From CAZYFH01 sp964646815 (GTDB lineage: Bacteria > Acidobacteriota > Vicinamibacteria > Vicinamibacterales > UBA8438), in assembly GCA_964646815.1 (NCBI GenBank), contig CAZYFH010000036.1:1-36936 (forward strand): 36,936 nucleotides of DNA, given 5' to 3'. The notes under the pieces were generated by a model. It worked only from the letters and a program-made list of their open reading frames with translations. It was not told where the DNA came from and ran no database searches. Positions 1 to 6,700 of the stretch are shown here, in pieces (positions within the stretch are counted from its first letter, which is position 1; every line of letters begins with the position of its first letter). The position numbers and the translations under genes were made by a program.

Positions 1-2
1 TC

Positions 3-911
3 GCCTTCGCGTTCGACCGCGCGACCGGCGAGCCGGTCTGGCCGATCGAGGAACGAGCCGTGCCGCAGTCGCGGACGCTGGGTGAACAGACCTCGCCGAC
101 CCAGCCATTCCCGAGCAAGCCGCCGGCGTTCGATCGCCAGGGCGCGACCGTCGAGAACTTGATCGACTTCACGCCAGAGCTACGGGCCGAGGCGCTTGCG
201 ATTGTTGAGCGCTACACGATCGGGCCGATGTTCACGCCGCCGTCCGTGCGTGGCGACGGACCCAACGACAACCAAGGCACGATCCAACTGCCCGGGTCGC
301 AGGGCGGCGCCGACGCGCAAGGCGCGTCGGCCGACCCCGAGACCAACTACCTCTATGTGCCGTCTATTACTTCGCCGTTCGTGGCCGATATTCGCGAGGG
401 CAACCCGGATCGCACCAATCTCCGGTATGTGAAGGGTACGCGCCAATGGATCGGCGGCCCACGCGGGTTGCCGCTCTTCAAGCCGCCATATGGACGCATC
501 ACCGCGTTGGACATGAACAGCGGCGACATCGTGTGGCAGGTCCCTAACGGTCATGGCCCGCGCGACCATCCCGCGATCCGGCATCTGAACCTCGGGCGTC
601 TCGGCAGTCCCGGCCGTCCCGGGCCGCTCCTGACGAAGACGCTGCTCTTCCTCGGCGAAGGCACGGATGTTGGCGTGCGGGGGGATGGCCGCGTCCCCGA
701 CGGTATGCCGTATCAGATCGCCACCAACTTCGGCCAGTCGTGGTTCCGCGCCTACGACAAGATGACCGGCGAGGTCATCTGGGAGATGGAGCTCGAGGCC
801 GGCACCACCGGCGTCCCGATGACCTATATGCATGACGGCACGCAGTACGTGATCGTGCCGATCGGCGGCTTCGAGGTTGCCGGGCAGTTCGTGGCGCTGA
901 GTCTTCGCTAG
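3..911 (+). CDS. PQQ-dependent dehydrogenase, C-terminal part (5' end outside window)
   Basis: The reading frame is open from the first bases of the window, so the start lies upstream; the GTG at 60 is internal because FAFDRATGEPVW-type propeller sequence precedes it. The product is the C-terminal part of an eight-bladed quinoprotein alcohol/glucose dehydrogenase-type propeller, an exported enzyme class that oxidises alcohols or sugars with PQQ and passes electrons to the respiratory chain. Visible hallmarks are the GGADAQGASADPETNYLYV blade motif, ITALDMNSGDIVWQVPNG, and a terminal FRAYDKMTGEVIWEMEL blade followed by the GTQYVIVPIGG closing strand. The Trp usually found in the GG(x)NW blade motif is Ala here. 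No cytochrome c domain follows. The substrate cannot be told from this part. Confidence 0.85.
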   Translation, partial: AFAFDRATGEPVWPIEERAVPQSRTLGEQTSPTQPFPSKPPAFDRQGATVENLIDFTPELRAEALAIVERYTIGPMFTPPSVRGDGPNDNQGTIQLPGSQGGADAQGASADPETNYLYVPSITSPFVADIREGNPDRTNLRYVKGTRQWIGGPRGLPLFKPPYGRITALDMNSGDIVWQVPNGHGPRDHPAIRHLNLGRLGSPGRPGPLLTKTLLFLGEGTDVGVRGDGRVPDGMPYQIATNFGQSWFRAYDKMTGEVIWEMELEAGTTGVPMTYMHDGTQYVIVPIGGFEVAGQFVALSLR

Positions 912-1431
912 CTGCCGGTGGTGCGCGGGCGCGTCAGCACCCGGATGTCGTCCGCGCGGGCGGCGGCGGCCTCGCCGATCTCGATCAAATGGCCTGGTCG
1001 CCGCTACGCTCGAAGTTTCTGCCCCTGGACCCAGACGACGGACTGACCGGTCCCGTAATGGCTGGTGATGATGCTCAGCGCCCACAGGCGATAGAGTTCG
1101 ACATTCGGCCTGATGCCGCTGATTATCTCGTCCTCCTCCACAAAGATCCCGTGCAGCGTTTCACGGAGTGGTGTGGTGTCGACCAGGCCGCGAACATCAG
1201 GTGTCAACGCGCTGCCGCCAGAGACCAGGCGGAGTCCTCAGCGGGTGACCTTGCTGACGAGCGACCGCGTATCGACCCGGACACGCGGTCCACGATGAGT
1301 TCACTCCAAAGCTTGCAGAGCCGTTCGATGGTGTCGACCAGCGACCCACCGCAGGAAACCGACCTGATAATCCGCACGCGCGCCGGCGCCAGTCAACACG
1401 ATCGCGAGGTCATCCGGCCCTGGTGCGGCGG
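912..1431 (-). pseudogene. Patatin-like phospholipase remnant
   Basis: On the minus strand, three separate frames carry patatin-family segments in the right order. First comes LAIVLTGAGARADYQVGF (about 1411-1334), the oxyanion-hole N-terminus normally GGGARGAYQVG. Then comes a GLVDTTPLRETLHGI and TGQSVVWVQG segment (about 1187-1022). Last comes LIEIGEAAAARADDIRVL (about 990-930), resembling the family C-terminus. The stretch that should hold the GxSxG nucleophile elbow is missing between the first two, and stops and frame changes separate the blocks. A functional lipase is therefore not possible. It lies just downstream of another decayed gene on the same strand, suggesting joint decay. Confidence 0.7.
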
Positions 1432-1446
1432 CATCCGAACCGGATA

Positions 1447-1714
1447 CTACGAGTCCTCGTCGAGCACGCGGCGGACGGTGCGACGCAGGGACTTCGGGGC
1501 GAAGGGTTTCTTTAACAGCGCCTGGTCGTCTCGCAGATCGGTGGACACCTGCCGCGTCGTGTAGCCGGTACAGCGCCTTCAAGACCGGGTCGATGAAGAT
1601 GTCACCTATCGCAGGATTCCAATCCCATATGGCAACGCGACCGGCCGTGTTCGCCTGCGCCTACCGCTCCTTGGCAACGACGGGCACCGCTTCGACTGTG
1701 GGCAGCTGCGCCAT
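1447..1714 (-). pseudogene. PAS / response-receiver hybrid kinase remnant
   Basis: From an ATG at 1714 the minus strand reads MAQLPTVEAVPVVAKER, an in-frame TAG, then VAIWDWNPAIGDIFIDPVLK, a typical PAS-domain opening (xWDWNxxTGxxxxxPxLK). Shortly after, in a different frame, it reads DDQALLKKPFAPKSLRRTVR and ends VLDEDS-stop, the C-terminal helix of a receiver domain with the conserved Lys-Pro-Phe. The joined pieces look like the two ends of a PAS-histidine kinase-receiver protein whose kinase core has been deleted. A TATAAT-like promoter box still stands upstream. No active product is expected. The exact parent architecture is inferred. Confidence 0.6.
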
Positions 1715-1736
1715 GGCGTCGGTGGGGGGAAAGGGG

Positions 1737-1742
1737 ATTATA
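1737..1742 (-). promoter_or_regulatory. Candidate -10 box of the decayed kinase gene
   Basis: A perfect TATAAT on the minus strand, 22 bases before the ATG at 1714, in the context GGACTATAATCC. The same TATAATCC octamer precedes the small ORF at 14858. No convincing -35 box was seen. Confidence 0.35.
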
Positions 1743-1765
1743 GTCCGTCAGCAACGGTCCTCCTT

Positions 1766-2755
1766 ATGCATCGATCAAATGCGTTGCCCCCACAGGAACT
1801 GCAGCGCGTCGTCGAGCGTGAACTCGATGGCGTACCGCTTCGCGATCTTCGCGCGGCCTCCGACCGCTTGACGGCAGCGTATCGCACCCGTAGTGCGGAG
1901 GCGAGGCTCGGACGTCGATCCGGTCACCTGGACCGGCTCGCGTACCTCGCGGCGCGGATGCCCGCCACGTTCGCGGCCACGCGGGCGGTCTTGGGTGAAC
2001 TGCGGCTCCGCCAACCAGGATTCGACCCGACGAGTCTGCTTGATCTGGGTGCCGGCCCGGCGACCGCGCTATGGGCGGCGAGTACGGAATACGCGAGCCT
2101 CGCGCGCGCGACACATGTCGAAATGGATCGGGCGATGGCCGAGTTGGGGCAGCGGCTGATCGATGCGACGGCGCTCGGCCGTCGCATCCATTCGACCTGG
2201 CACGCTGCCGATGTGGTTCGCGCCGACGACCTGCCGCGCCATGACCTGGTGCTCGTCGGCTATGTCCTCGGCGAGCTAGCCTCGGCCGCTCGCGCCGCTG
2301 CCGTCGACGCGGCGTGGCACGCTACCGGCGGCGCGCTCGCCATTGTGGAGCCGGGGTCACCGGCTGGCGCGAGCCGCATCCTCGACGCACGGGCCAGGCT
2401 ACTCGATCAGGGAGCGGCGTTGGTCGCGCCGTGCCCGCACGTGGCTCCGTGTCCTCTCGGCGCCGGCGACTGGTGCCACTTCGGCGTCCGGCTGAATCGA
2501 TCAAGCCTGCACCGCCGTCTCAAGCGAGCGGCGCTTGCGTACGAGGACGAGAAGTACGCGTATGTGATCGTTATGCGGCAACCGGCCGTGCGGGCGTCCG
2601 GACGCGTGATCCGGCGTCCCGATCGACGCGCGGGGCGCGTGCTGCTCCACGTGTGTGCACCGAGCGGAGTGTCGGTGCGGACCGTGACTCGCCAGGACGC
2701 CGCCCGCTACCGCCTGGCGCGTCAGCGGCGGTGGGGAGACGCGTGGGAGGAGTAG
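1766..2755 (+). CDS. Small ribosomal subunit Rsm22-family protein (methyltransferase-like, Fe-S cysteines)
   Basis: 329 residues of the Rsm22/METTL17 family, SAM-methyltransferase-fold proteins that act on or with the small ribosomal subunit. The N-terminus matches the family pattern LPPxLxxxxxxLxxGVxxxDL, followed by YLAARMPATFAA (60-71) and the SAM-binding loop LLDLGAGPATALW (91-103). Four cysteines, C223, C229, C237 in CPHVAPCPLGAGDWCHF and C297 near the C-terminus, match the set known from METTL17 work to bind an iron-sulfur cluster; the assignment here is by family. The LHRRLKRAALAYEDEKYAY segment and RWGDAW tail are also typical. It is the only housekeeping-type gene in the window and stands between decayed genes. 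No strong ribosome binding site is visible before the ATG. Confidence 0.85.
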   Translation: MHRSNALPPQELQRVVERELDGVPLRDLRAASDRLTAAYRTRSAEARLGRRSGHLDRLAYLAARMPATFAATRAVLGELRLRQPGFDPTSLLDLGAGPATALWAASTEYASLARATHVEMDRAMAELGQRLIDATALGRRIHSTWHAADVVRADDLPRHDLVLVGYVLGELASAARAAAVDAAWHATGGALAIVEPGSPAGASRILDARARLLDQGAALVAPCPHVAPCPLGAGDWCHFGVRLNRSSLHRRLKRAALAYEDEKYAYVIVMRQPAVRASGRVIRRPDRRAGRVLLHVCAPSGVSVRTVTRQDAARYRLARQRRWGDAWEE

Positions 2756-2769
2756 CCTGTCGCGAGACC

Positions 2770-2975
2770 CTAAGCCCTAAGCCGATCCTCCTCTCGGCCC
2801 TTGTAGCGCAATACTAGCGCGGTCATGTCGTCGACCTGTAGCTCGCCGACAGTGAACTCGTGGATTCGAGTGAACAAACTGTCGAGCAGGGCGCTCGGCT
2901 CTCGGACGGCGCGGTTCCTCTCGATGCACTCGATGATTCCCGCATCGCCGAACTCTTCACGCTGGAGGAGGTGCT
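2770..2975 (-). pseudogene. SpoIIE/PP2C-type phosphatase C-terminal remnant
   Basis: The minus strand has an open frame of about 65 codons ending at TAG 2772-2770. It reads EEFGDAGIIECIERNRAV, then ALLDSLFTRIHEFTVGE, then DDMTALVLRYKGR. This is the usual last segment of SpoIIE-family serine phosphatases (EEFGxxRLxxLLRRxR ... QxDDxTLVVLRY), including the metal-ligand DD pair. Nothing recognisable of the rest of the domain is found upstream, so only the end survives. It converges on the Rsm22-like gene with 14 bases between stops. Confidence 0.6.
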
Positions 2976-2984
2976 CGGCGCCCC

Positions 2985-3149
2985 GCCACGCAGAGCGTTC
3001 GCCTGGCCGATCTCTACGTGTCCAGGAACTTCGACTCGGCAGGGCTTGCCAACGACCCGCGAATCTACACGTTGGCGCCAGGGTGCATGCTAGAGGCGAG
3101 CCTCGCTCACCCGAAACACGGCAGCACGATCGTGGCGTTCGAAGGGTAG
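2985..3149 (+). pseudogene. Unidentified coding-like fragment
   Basis: An open plus-strand frame of 54 codons ends at TAG 3147-3149 and reads, among others, RLADLYVSRNFDSAGLANDP and ASLAHPKHGSTIVAFEG. Its composition is protein-like and unlike the arginine-rich shadows around it, but it has no start codon or ribosome binding site and abuts the phosphatase remnant. I do not recognise the family. It is most simply the 3' end of a gene whose front was lost. Confidence 0.3.
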
Positions 3150-3449
3150 GTTTTCAACAGTTCTTCTTCTATGGGGTCAACGGTGTCGATCATCCCGTCG
3201 GAAGTATGGAGTGGCTCACGCCTAGAGTCGCTCCCAAAATCCGACCCGCTGTGGCTCGCTTCGACAGGCCCAGATTCGGGTTCAGTGCGATCGAAGTGGC
3301 CTTCAACGTGCGGTTGTTCTTTGACCGCTTTGAGACTAGCGATTTTGGTCGGTTCGATATGAACAAGGGATCAAAATTCGACACGGGTGTTCTCGAAGAT
3401 CTCGTATTCTAGGAGCGGTCCCAAAGCGCCGGGATGAGCCAACTGTGGG
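3150..3449. other. Low-GC stretch without a supported gene
   Basis: About 300 bases of visibly lower GC than the neighbours. A plus-strand frame ending near 3412 has a Phe-rich, reasonable composition (for example FGFSAIEVAFNVRLFFDRF) but no family I recognise, no start signal and no ribosome binding site. Nothing else is visible. Confidence 0.3.
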
Positions 3450-4991
3450 TCACCGTAGCACGCGGATCCGGTGTGCCTCGCTGTCACCGACATAGAGCCC
3501 GCCGGCGGCGTCCACCCAGATGCCGTGCGGCCGGTTGAGCTTGCACTGGCGCGGGTCCGGCTCGGGACCATCGCCACGCTCGCCGCTTCCGAGCGAGGTC
3601 GTAATGACACCGGTCGACACGTCGATCGCGCGGATGACGTGGTTCTCCGTGTCGGCGACGTAGAGCGTTCCGTCCGTGGCGTAGGCAAGACCCTTGGGGC
3701 CGGCGAGCGTGGCGCTGCTCGCCTGTCCGTCGTCACCCGTATAGCCTTGCTCTCCGGTTCCGGCGACGTGGTGAATCGTCCTGGCGGCGAGATCGATTCG
3801 GTAGATCGCGTTCCCTTCCCGGAGCGCTAGATAGAGGTTGCCGTTCGGGTCGAGCGCCATCGCGCGCGGACCGTTCAGCGGCGTCCCGACGAGTGGTGCC
3901 CCATCGGGCGTCCGTTCCTGCTCGCCGGTGCCAGCGAACGTCTCGATGGTGCCGGTCTCGCGATGTACGCGTCGGATTCGGTGGTTTCCGATGTCGCAGA
4001 TCAGCAGGTGACCGTCGGGATCGAAGACGATGCTGTGCGGTCGACTGAGCATCGCGGCCGTGGCGGCGCCGCCGTCCCCTGAAAACCCAGCCTCGCCCGT
4101 GCCCGCCACGGTCGAGATTAGCCCGGTATGGGCATCGACGCGACGCACGACGTGGTTGTCCCGCTCGACGATGTAGAGGTGACCGTCGCCGTCGAACTGA
4201 ATCTCGTGCGGCATATTCAGCGAGGCGTCGATTGCCGGACCGCTGTCTCCGCCGTAGCCACGCTCGCCGTTCCCGGCGATGTTCGTCGTCTCGCCGGTCG
4301 CCAAGTCGAGCCGCCGGATCCGTTGATTGTCGAGATCGCAGAAGTAGAGCGCGCCATCAGGACCGATCACGACGCCGTACGGGTTGTTGACCCGCTGGTC
4401 CGAGTATCCGAGTTCGCCGGTGCCGATTACCGTTGAGACGGACGGCACCGCGGTGAAGGTCTGCTCCAGGGCGAGCGCGATCTCCGCTGCCTCGTCACGC
4501 GCGTTGACGCGTACGACGTAACGACCGAGCGGGTCCTCCGGCTGGAGCACGATCTCGGCGTAGCCAACCGAGAGCCCGAGGCGGCCCGCCGCGGGAGCCG
4601 GCTTGCCGCGCCACAGCTCCAATCCGGCGGTCCGGAAGTACGAGGAACCGTCGGGCTTGATCACCTCGAGATCGAACGAGGCAGAGCAGAGGCCCTCTTC
4701 GTTCTGTTGGCAACCGATGAACAAGATGAACGGGGCGACCGCCACGCCTCGTCGCACGTGGCGCGCGGCGCGGATCGACACACCCGGGGTCTGTTGCGTC
4801 CAGGCGTCCAGGAACTGCTCCGGCTCGGCGGACAGCACCACCATCGCGCCGAATTCGCCAAGAGACTTGCTCCACGACTGGTCGGGGAGCCGCTCGCCAT
4901 CCCGGAACCACTGTGCCGAGGGCACGGCGCCGGTTAAACCGATCAGCAGCGCGGTGGCGAAGAGCCGTTGGCTTGTCTTGGATGTGCTCAT
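3450..4991 (-). CDS. Secreted NHL-repeat beta-propeller with N-terminal sandwich domain
   Basis: 513 residues from the ATG at 4991, chosen over the GTG at 5033 because AAAGGGA lies 6-12 bases before it and a signal peptide (RLFATALLIGLTGAVPSAQ) follows. Residues about 25-185 form a separate domain containing FGAMVVLSAEPEQFLDAW, two cysteines and a DGSSYF strand; it ends before TVIGTGELGYSD. Residues 190-513 are NHL-type blades that repeat the phrases VAGTGExGYxGDxGxA and GxLYVxDxxNHxIRRxD five to six times, a propeller normally used for ligand binding or lyase/scaffold roles. No catalytic residues can be assigned. It lies 48 bases downstream of the cyclase gene on the same strand, so the two are likely co-transcribed from the promoter near 6094. 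Confidence 0.85.
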   Translation of the reverse strand: MSTSKTSQRLFATALLIGLTGAVPSAQWFRDGERLPDQSWSKSLGEFGAMVVLSAEPEQFLDAWTQQTPGVSIRAARHVRRGVAVAPFILFIGCQQNEEGLCSASFDLEVIKPDGSSYFRTAGLELWRGKPAPAAGRLGLSVGYAEIVLQPEDPLGRYVVRVNARDEAAEIALALEQTFTAVPSVSTVIGTGELGYSDQRVNNPYGVVIGPDGALYFCDLDNQRIRRLDLATGETTNIAGNGERGYGGDSGPAIDASLNMPHEIQFDGDGHLYIVERDNHVVRRVDAHTGLISTVAGTGEAGFSGDGGAATAAMLSRPHSIVFDPDGHLLICDIGNHRIRRVHRETGTIETFAGTGEQERTPDGAPLVGTPLNGPRAMALDPNGNLYLALREGNAIYRIDLAARTIHHVAGTGEQGYTGDDGQASSATLAGPKGLAYATDGTLYVADTENHVIRAIDVSTGVITTSLGSGERGDGPEPDPRQCKLNRPHGIWVDAAGGLYVGDSEAHRIRVLR

Positions 4992-5039
4992 CGCGGTCCC
5001 TTTAGGTGCGTGCTGGTTCTCGGGCGACGCCACACGCGG

Positions 5040-6059
5040 TCAAAACGTCGCGATCGGGTTAAGCGGCGACCCCATCCCCTGTTCGATCCTTAGCGGCGCC
5101 GCAGTGAAAAGGAATTCGTACCGCCCGAGCTCGCGGGCGATCTCGGCCACACCATCGAAGTCGAGGTTGTCGAAGATCCAGACACCGAGTGACACGAGCG
5201 CAAGCCGGTGGATCGGCAGGCGGACGTCATCCGAGAACTCGTGCGGGAACACGTCGTTGAACATGTCGTGGCCGATGAAGGAGACGCCGCGCTCCTTCAG
5301 GAAGTACGCCACGTCGGCGTGGTAGCCTGCGACTCCCTCGGACGATTGCCACGGTCCCAGCGCGGCGCGCCGCTTCCAGCGCCCAGTGTGCAGCAAGATG
5401 ACGTCGCCCGGCTCGACGCGCACGCCCTCGATCCGTTCCAGTTCCTCGAGGTCGGCGGCGCGGATCGGCGTCCCCGGCTCCACCCAGCCCCGATTAGCGT
5501 CCGTTCCAGGGAGCAGCGTGGCGTCGAACAGGATGCCGCGCGTGAAAACCCCGTCCCGGAGCGCGTGAATGCTCCCCCTGGGACACCCGTTGGCTGCCTC
5601 AACCTCCGCAGCGGTCACGCCGTTGTAGCCCTTGCCCTCGAACATCACGTGGCAGTCGACCGAGTCGAGGTGGCTGTGGATGACGCCGTGATAGGTGCCG
5701 GTGTACTGGTACCGGTCCGAGGCGCCGCTGTCGCTGACGTTCATCACCTGACGGTCGAGATACCACGGCCCCTCGAGGGTTTCTTCCTGGATGATGTCGT
5801 GCGCCAGCGAGACGCTCCGACCCTCGGTCACGAGGTCCGCCGCCTTAGTGCGTTTCTCCGGCGTGATCAGGTTGGCCGCGCCGAGCTCGTCGTCGTCCCC
5901 CCAGCGGCCCCAATTGGAAAGCGCTTCCATGGCATGCCGGAAGTCGGCCTCGGTCGTCATCGCCCGTTTTTCCTGCGATTCGAGTTTGGTACCAGAGCAG
6001 CCCATCGCGACCGTCGCGAGCACGACGGCGCAGGCAGTGAGCGGGATCGAGGGCCTCAT
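5040..6059 (-). CDS. Cyclase-family lipoprotein (kynurenine formamidase-like fold)
   Basis: 339 residues. The N-terminus carries a lipoprotein signal with the lipobox VAMG-C at Cys21. The rest matches the cyclase family PF04199, metal-dependent hydrolases of the kynurenine formamidase fold. The metal-site motif appears as HGVIHSHLDSVDCH followed by GKGYNG, the longer-type version of HxGTHxDxP. RGILFDATLLPG and GDVILLHTGRW are further family signatures, and a second His occurs in FIGHDMFNDV. GGGGAGA precedes the ATG. The likely role is hydrolysis of an amide or lactone-like small molecule at the outer face of the cell; the substrate is unknown. It is the first gene of a pair with the NHL protein. 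Confidence 0.85.
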   Translation of the reverse strand: MRPSIPLTACAVVLATVAMGCSGTKLESQEKRAMTTEADFRHAMEALSNWGRWGDDDELGAANLITPEKRTKAADLVTEGRSVSLAHDIIQEETLEGPWYLDRQVMNVSDSGASDRYQYTGTYHGVIHSHLDSVDCHVMFEGKGYNGVTAAEVEAANGCPRGSIHALRDGVFTRGILFDATLLPGTDANRGWVEPGTPIRAADLEELERIEGVRVEPGDVILLHTGRWKRRAALGPWQSSEGVAGYHADVAYFLKERGVSFIGHDMFNDVFPHEFSDDVRLPIHRLALVSLGVWIFDNLDFDGVAEIARELGRYEFLFTAAPLRIEQGMGSPLNPIATF

Positions 6060-6093
6060 CGTGTCTCCCCTGGAGTGTGAGAAGTGCAGACGC

Positions 6094-6110
6094 AGTGTAC
6101 CCGAACCGGT
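6094..6110 (-). promoter_or_regulatory. Shared promoter-like motif upstream of the cyclase gene
   Basis: The minus strand reads ACCGGTTCGGGTACACT, with TACACT as a plausible -10 box 34 bases before the ATG at 6059. The 13-base core ACCGGTTCGGGTA recurs exactly at 9120-9132 ahead of the sugar dehydrogenase gene at a similar distance. Confidence 0.4.
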
Positions 6111-6131
6111 TACCGGGTACGAACGCCAAGC

Positions 6132-6617
6132 TCACTCATTCAGCTGTCGACGAATCGCCGATAGCGTGGCGGTCAGCTTCTCCCCCGGCACTCCGTTGAC
6201 GAACGGGCGGAGAAAGATGCTGAGGAGGAGAGGGATCCCACGGCTGAGCATGATCGACTCGCACTGGTTTTAGACGTCGCTCCGCCGCTGATCGAAGGAG
6301 CAGTCATTGAAGAAGCGCGACATCGTGCCGTGGTCGTTGCCTTCCGGCGTCTCCCGCTCCTTGGGGGTGTCCGGGTGCTCGATTTCGAGAATCCGCGTCG
6401 AGCGGCTCGGGATGTGGGCGCGGCCGTCGTCCAGAAAGTAGAACTCGACCTCGTAATCGGTGTTGAGCACGACGGTTCAGACCTTGTTCGTGAAGAACTG
6501 GAATTGGAAGTAAACGCGGAACCGAGTTCCGTCCTGCGCGACCAGAGGGGATTCCCGCACGGCGAAACCGTAGATCTCCGCGTAGTGGTCACATTTAATG
6601 CGACCGAATCCGCATTA
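6132..6617 (-). pseudogene. Conserved hypothetical protein, decayed by in-frame stops
   Basis: One minus-strand frame stays protein-like for over 150 codons but holds in-frame stops: TAA near 6615, TGA at 6479-6477 and TAA at 6272-6270. The readable segments are HYAEIYGFAVRESPLVAQDG, FRVYFQFQFFTNKV, then after the TGA TDYEVEFYFLDDGRAHIPSR, EIEHPDTPKERETPEGNDHG, and after the TAA MLSRGIPLLLSIFLRPFVNG ending in LTATLSAIRRQLNE. The TGA fits a single change from TGG (Trp) and the second stop a change from TAC/TAT. The family is a conserved hypothetical whose end resembles that of SRPBCC-like proteins; this is a guess. Loss appears recent since the frame is kept. Confidence 0.7.
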
Positions 6618-6700
6618 GCGGAACGAAGATTCACGGACCTGGGAACCGCCACTCGTGCGCAGAACCCGGGCCGCCAGTCCTCGCCCGTTCGCTTTTTTCC

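Noticed and set aside
180..1085. Long minus-strand open frame opposite the PQQ dehydrogenase
   Set aside because: Arg/His-rich translation with no family features, mirror of a well-supported plus-strand gene; typical shadow in a GC-rich genome.
5208..6080. 290-codon plus-strand open frame over the cyclase gene
   Set aside because: Opposite strand carries a complete lipobox and cyclase motifs; this frame has shadow composition.
6477..6479. In-frame TGA as a selenocysteine codon
   Set aside because: A Trp is expected there, two TAA stops occur in the same frame, and no hairpin of the bacterial SECIS kind was noticed after it.
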